Source: Oasisia sp. SBJ-2009 (Eukaryota; Annelida; Polychaeta; Sabellida; Siboglinidae). From it: a stretch of 64,000 nt of DNA. The stretch spans positions 20,995,657-21,059,656 of the forward strand of contig OZ024858.1 of NCBI GenBank assembly GCA_964017155.1, in the 5' to 3' direction. The position numbers were made by a program, and so were the translations under genes. The notes under the pieces are model-generated. The model saw only the letters and a program-made list of their open reading frames with translations, had not been told where the DNA came from and searched no databases. Positions 63,447-64,000 of this stretch are shown here, one piece after another; within the stretch, counting starts at the first letter, position 1; every line of letters begins with the position of its first letter.

Positions 63447-63674
63447 GTAATGACCGAGAATGGCATAATCATGTCCATTCCATGTTATTTCTGTCTAATT
63501 TTCTTAATACAGGAATACATATCTTGAAAGTGTTTGTGTGTATTCATGAGGCAAGGTTTGTGGAACTGGTAAGTAGACATTTGCACCTAAAAATCGGTGC
63601 CTTTGTTCTTGAGTCAGAATAAATATAACAAATGTTGTCATATTTATTAGGCATTGCGAGTCCAGGTGACTAAT

Positions 63675-64000
63675 CAGGAGGTTTGGAGTAATGGGATGTT
63701 TGAGATGGTTGTTGATATGATCGTATGATTGTACTAATGGAGTATTTGAGATGGTTGTTGCTGTGTTGGTAGGATTGTTCTAATGAAGTATTTGAGATGG
63801 TTGTTGCTGTGTTGGTGGGATTGTGCTAATGGAGTGTTTGAGATGGTTGCTGCTGTGTTGGTAGGATTGTGCTAATGAAATATTTGAGATGGTTATTGCT
63901 GTGTTGGTAGGATTGTGCTAATGGAGTATTTGAGGTGGTTGTTGCTGTGTTGGTGGGATTGTGCTAATGGAGTATTTGAGATGGTTGTTGCTGTGTTGGT
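63675..64000 (+). repeat. 46-bp minisatellite running off the window end
   Basis: Unit atttgagatggttgttgctg + tgttggtaggattgtgctaa + tggagt, about 7 copies to the end of the window in intron 56. Confidence 0.93.

Overview
The window looks like nuclear DNA of a lophotrochozoan animal, most likely a mollusc. It has short GT-AG introns that are AT-rich and packed with repeats, GC-richer exons, RTE-like and CR1-like LINEs, tRNA-headed SINEs and TTAA/TA-flanked non-autonomous DNA transposons. The taxon is an inference from this repeat style, not from a match.

The only host gene I can support is one very large plus-strand cadherin-repeat gene. I traced 56 exons (344-63446). All have AG/GT borders and every junction is in phase, giving about 3,000 codons with no stop. 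Neither end is present: no signal peptide, EGF or laminin-G domain, membrane segment or cytoplasmic tail. The window therefore holds an internal part of an extracellular, membrane-anchored or secreted protein with 27 complete cadherin (EC) repeats and two partial ones. Exons 1-12 (EC1 to EC6) carry canonical EC motifs (DINDN-type linkers, LDYE/LDRE) and mixed intron phases. From exon 13 the gene is modular. A linker exon of about 180-200 bp (A type, end of one EC and start of the next) alternates with a middle exon of about 120-141 bp (B type). All are phase 0-0, as expected from repeated duplication of an exon pair. These later repeats replace DxNDNxPxF with a V-x-R-N-xxx-P-x-F linker and lose the acidic LDRE motif.

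Region by region: 1-11 kb is the canonical cadherin part, with a 24-bp minisatellite (4.7-5.2 kb), a 33-bp minisatellite (7.9-8.8 kb) and a small TIR element (9.6-10.0 kb). 11-13 kb is a 35-bp minisatellite growing out of the exon 12 donor. 13-18 kb is the start of the modular part. 18.5-22.1 kb is an intact RTE-like LINE inside a (TA)n tract. 22-40 kb is modular exons with many minisatellites. 40-46 kb holds a SINE, a 1.2-kb TTAA-flanked element and a 41-bp minisatellite shared by two introns in opposite orientation. About 47.6-52.5 kb is an apparently full-length CR1-like LINE with two ORFs and a tandem 5' repeat. 52.5-64 kb is further modular exons with SINEs, a MITE, a LINE 3' fragment and more minisatellites.

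The most unusual signal is that several intronic minisatellites include, or run right up to, real splice junctions. They copy the donor of exon 12 and the acceptors of exons 33, 48 and 54 many times, in unit lengths that mostly shift the frame and, for the two acceptor cases translated by hand, create stops if used. All calls come from reading the sequence by eye; no search or alignment program was run.
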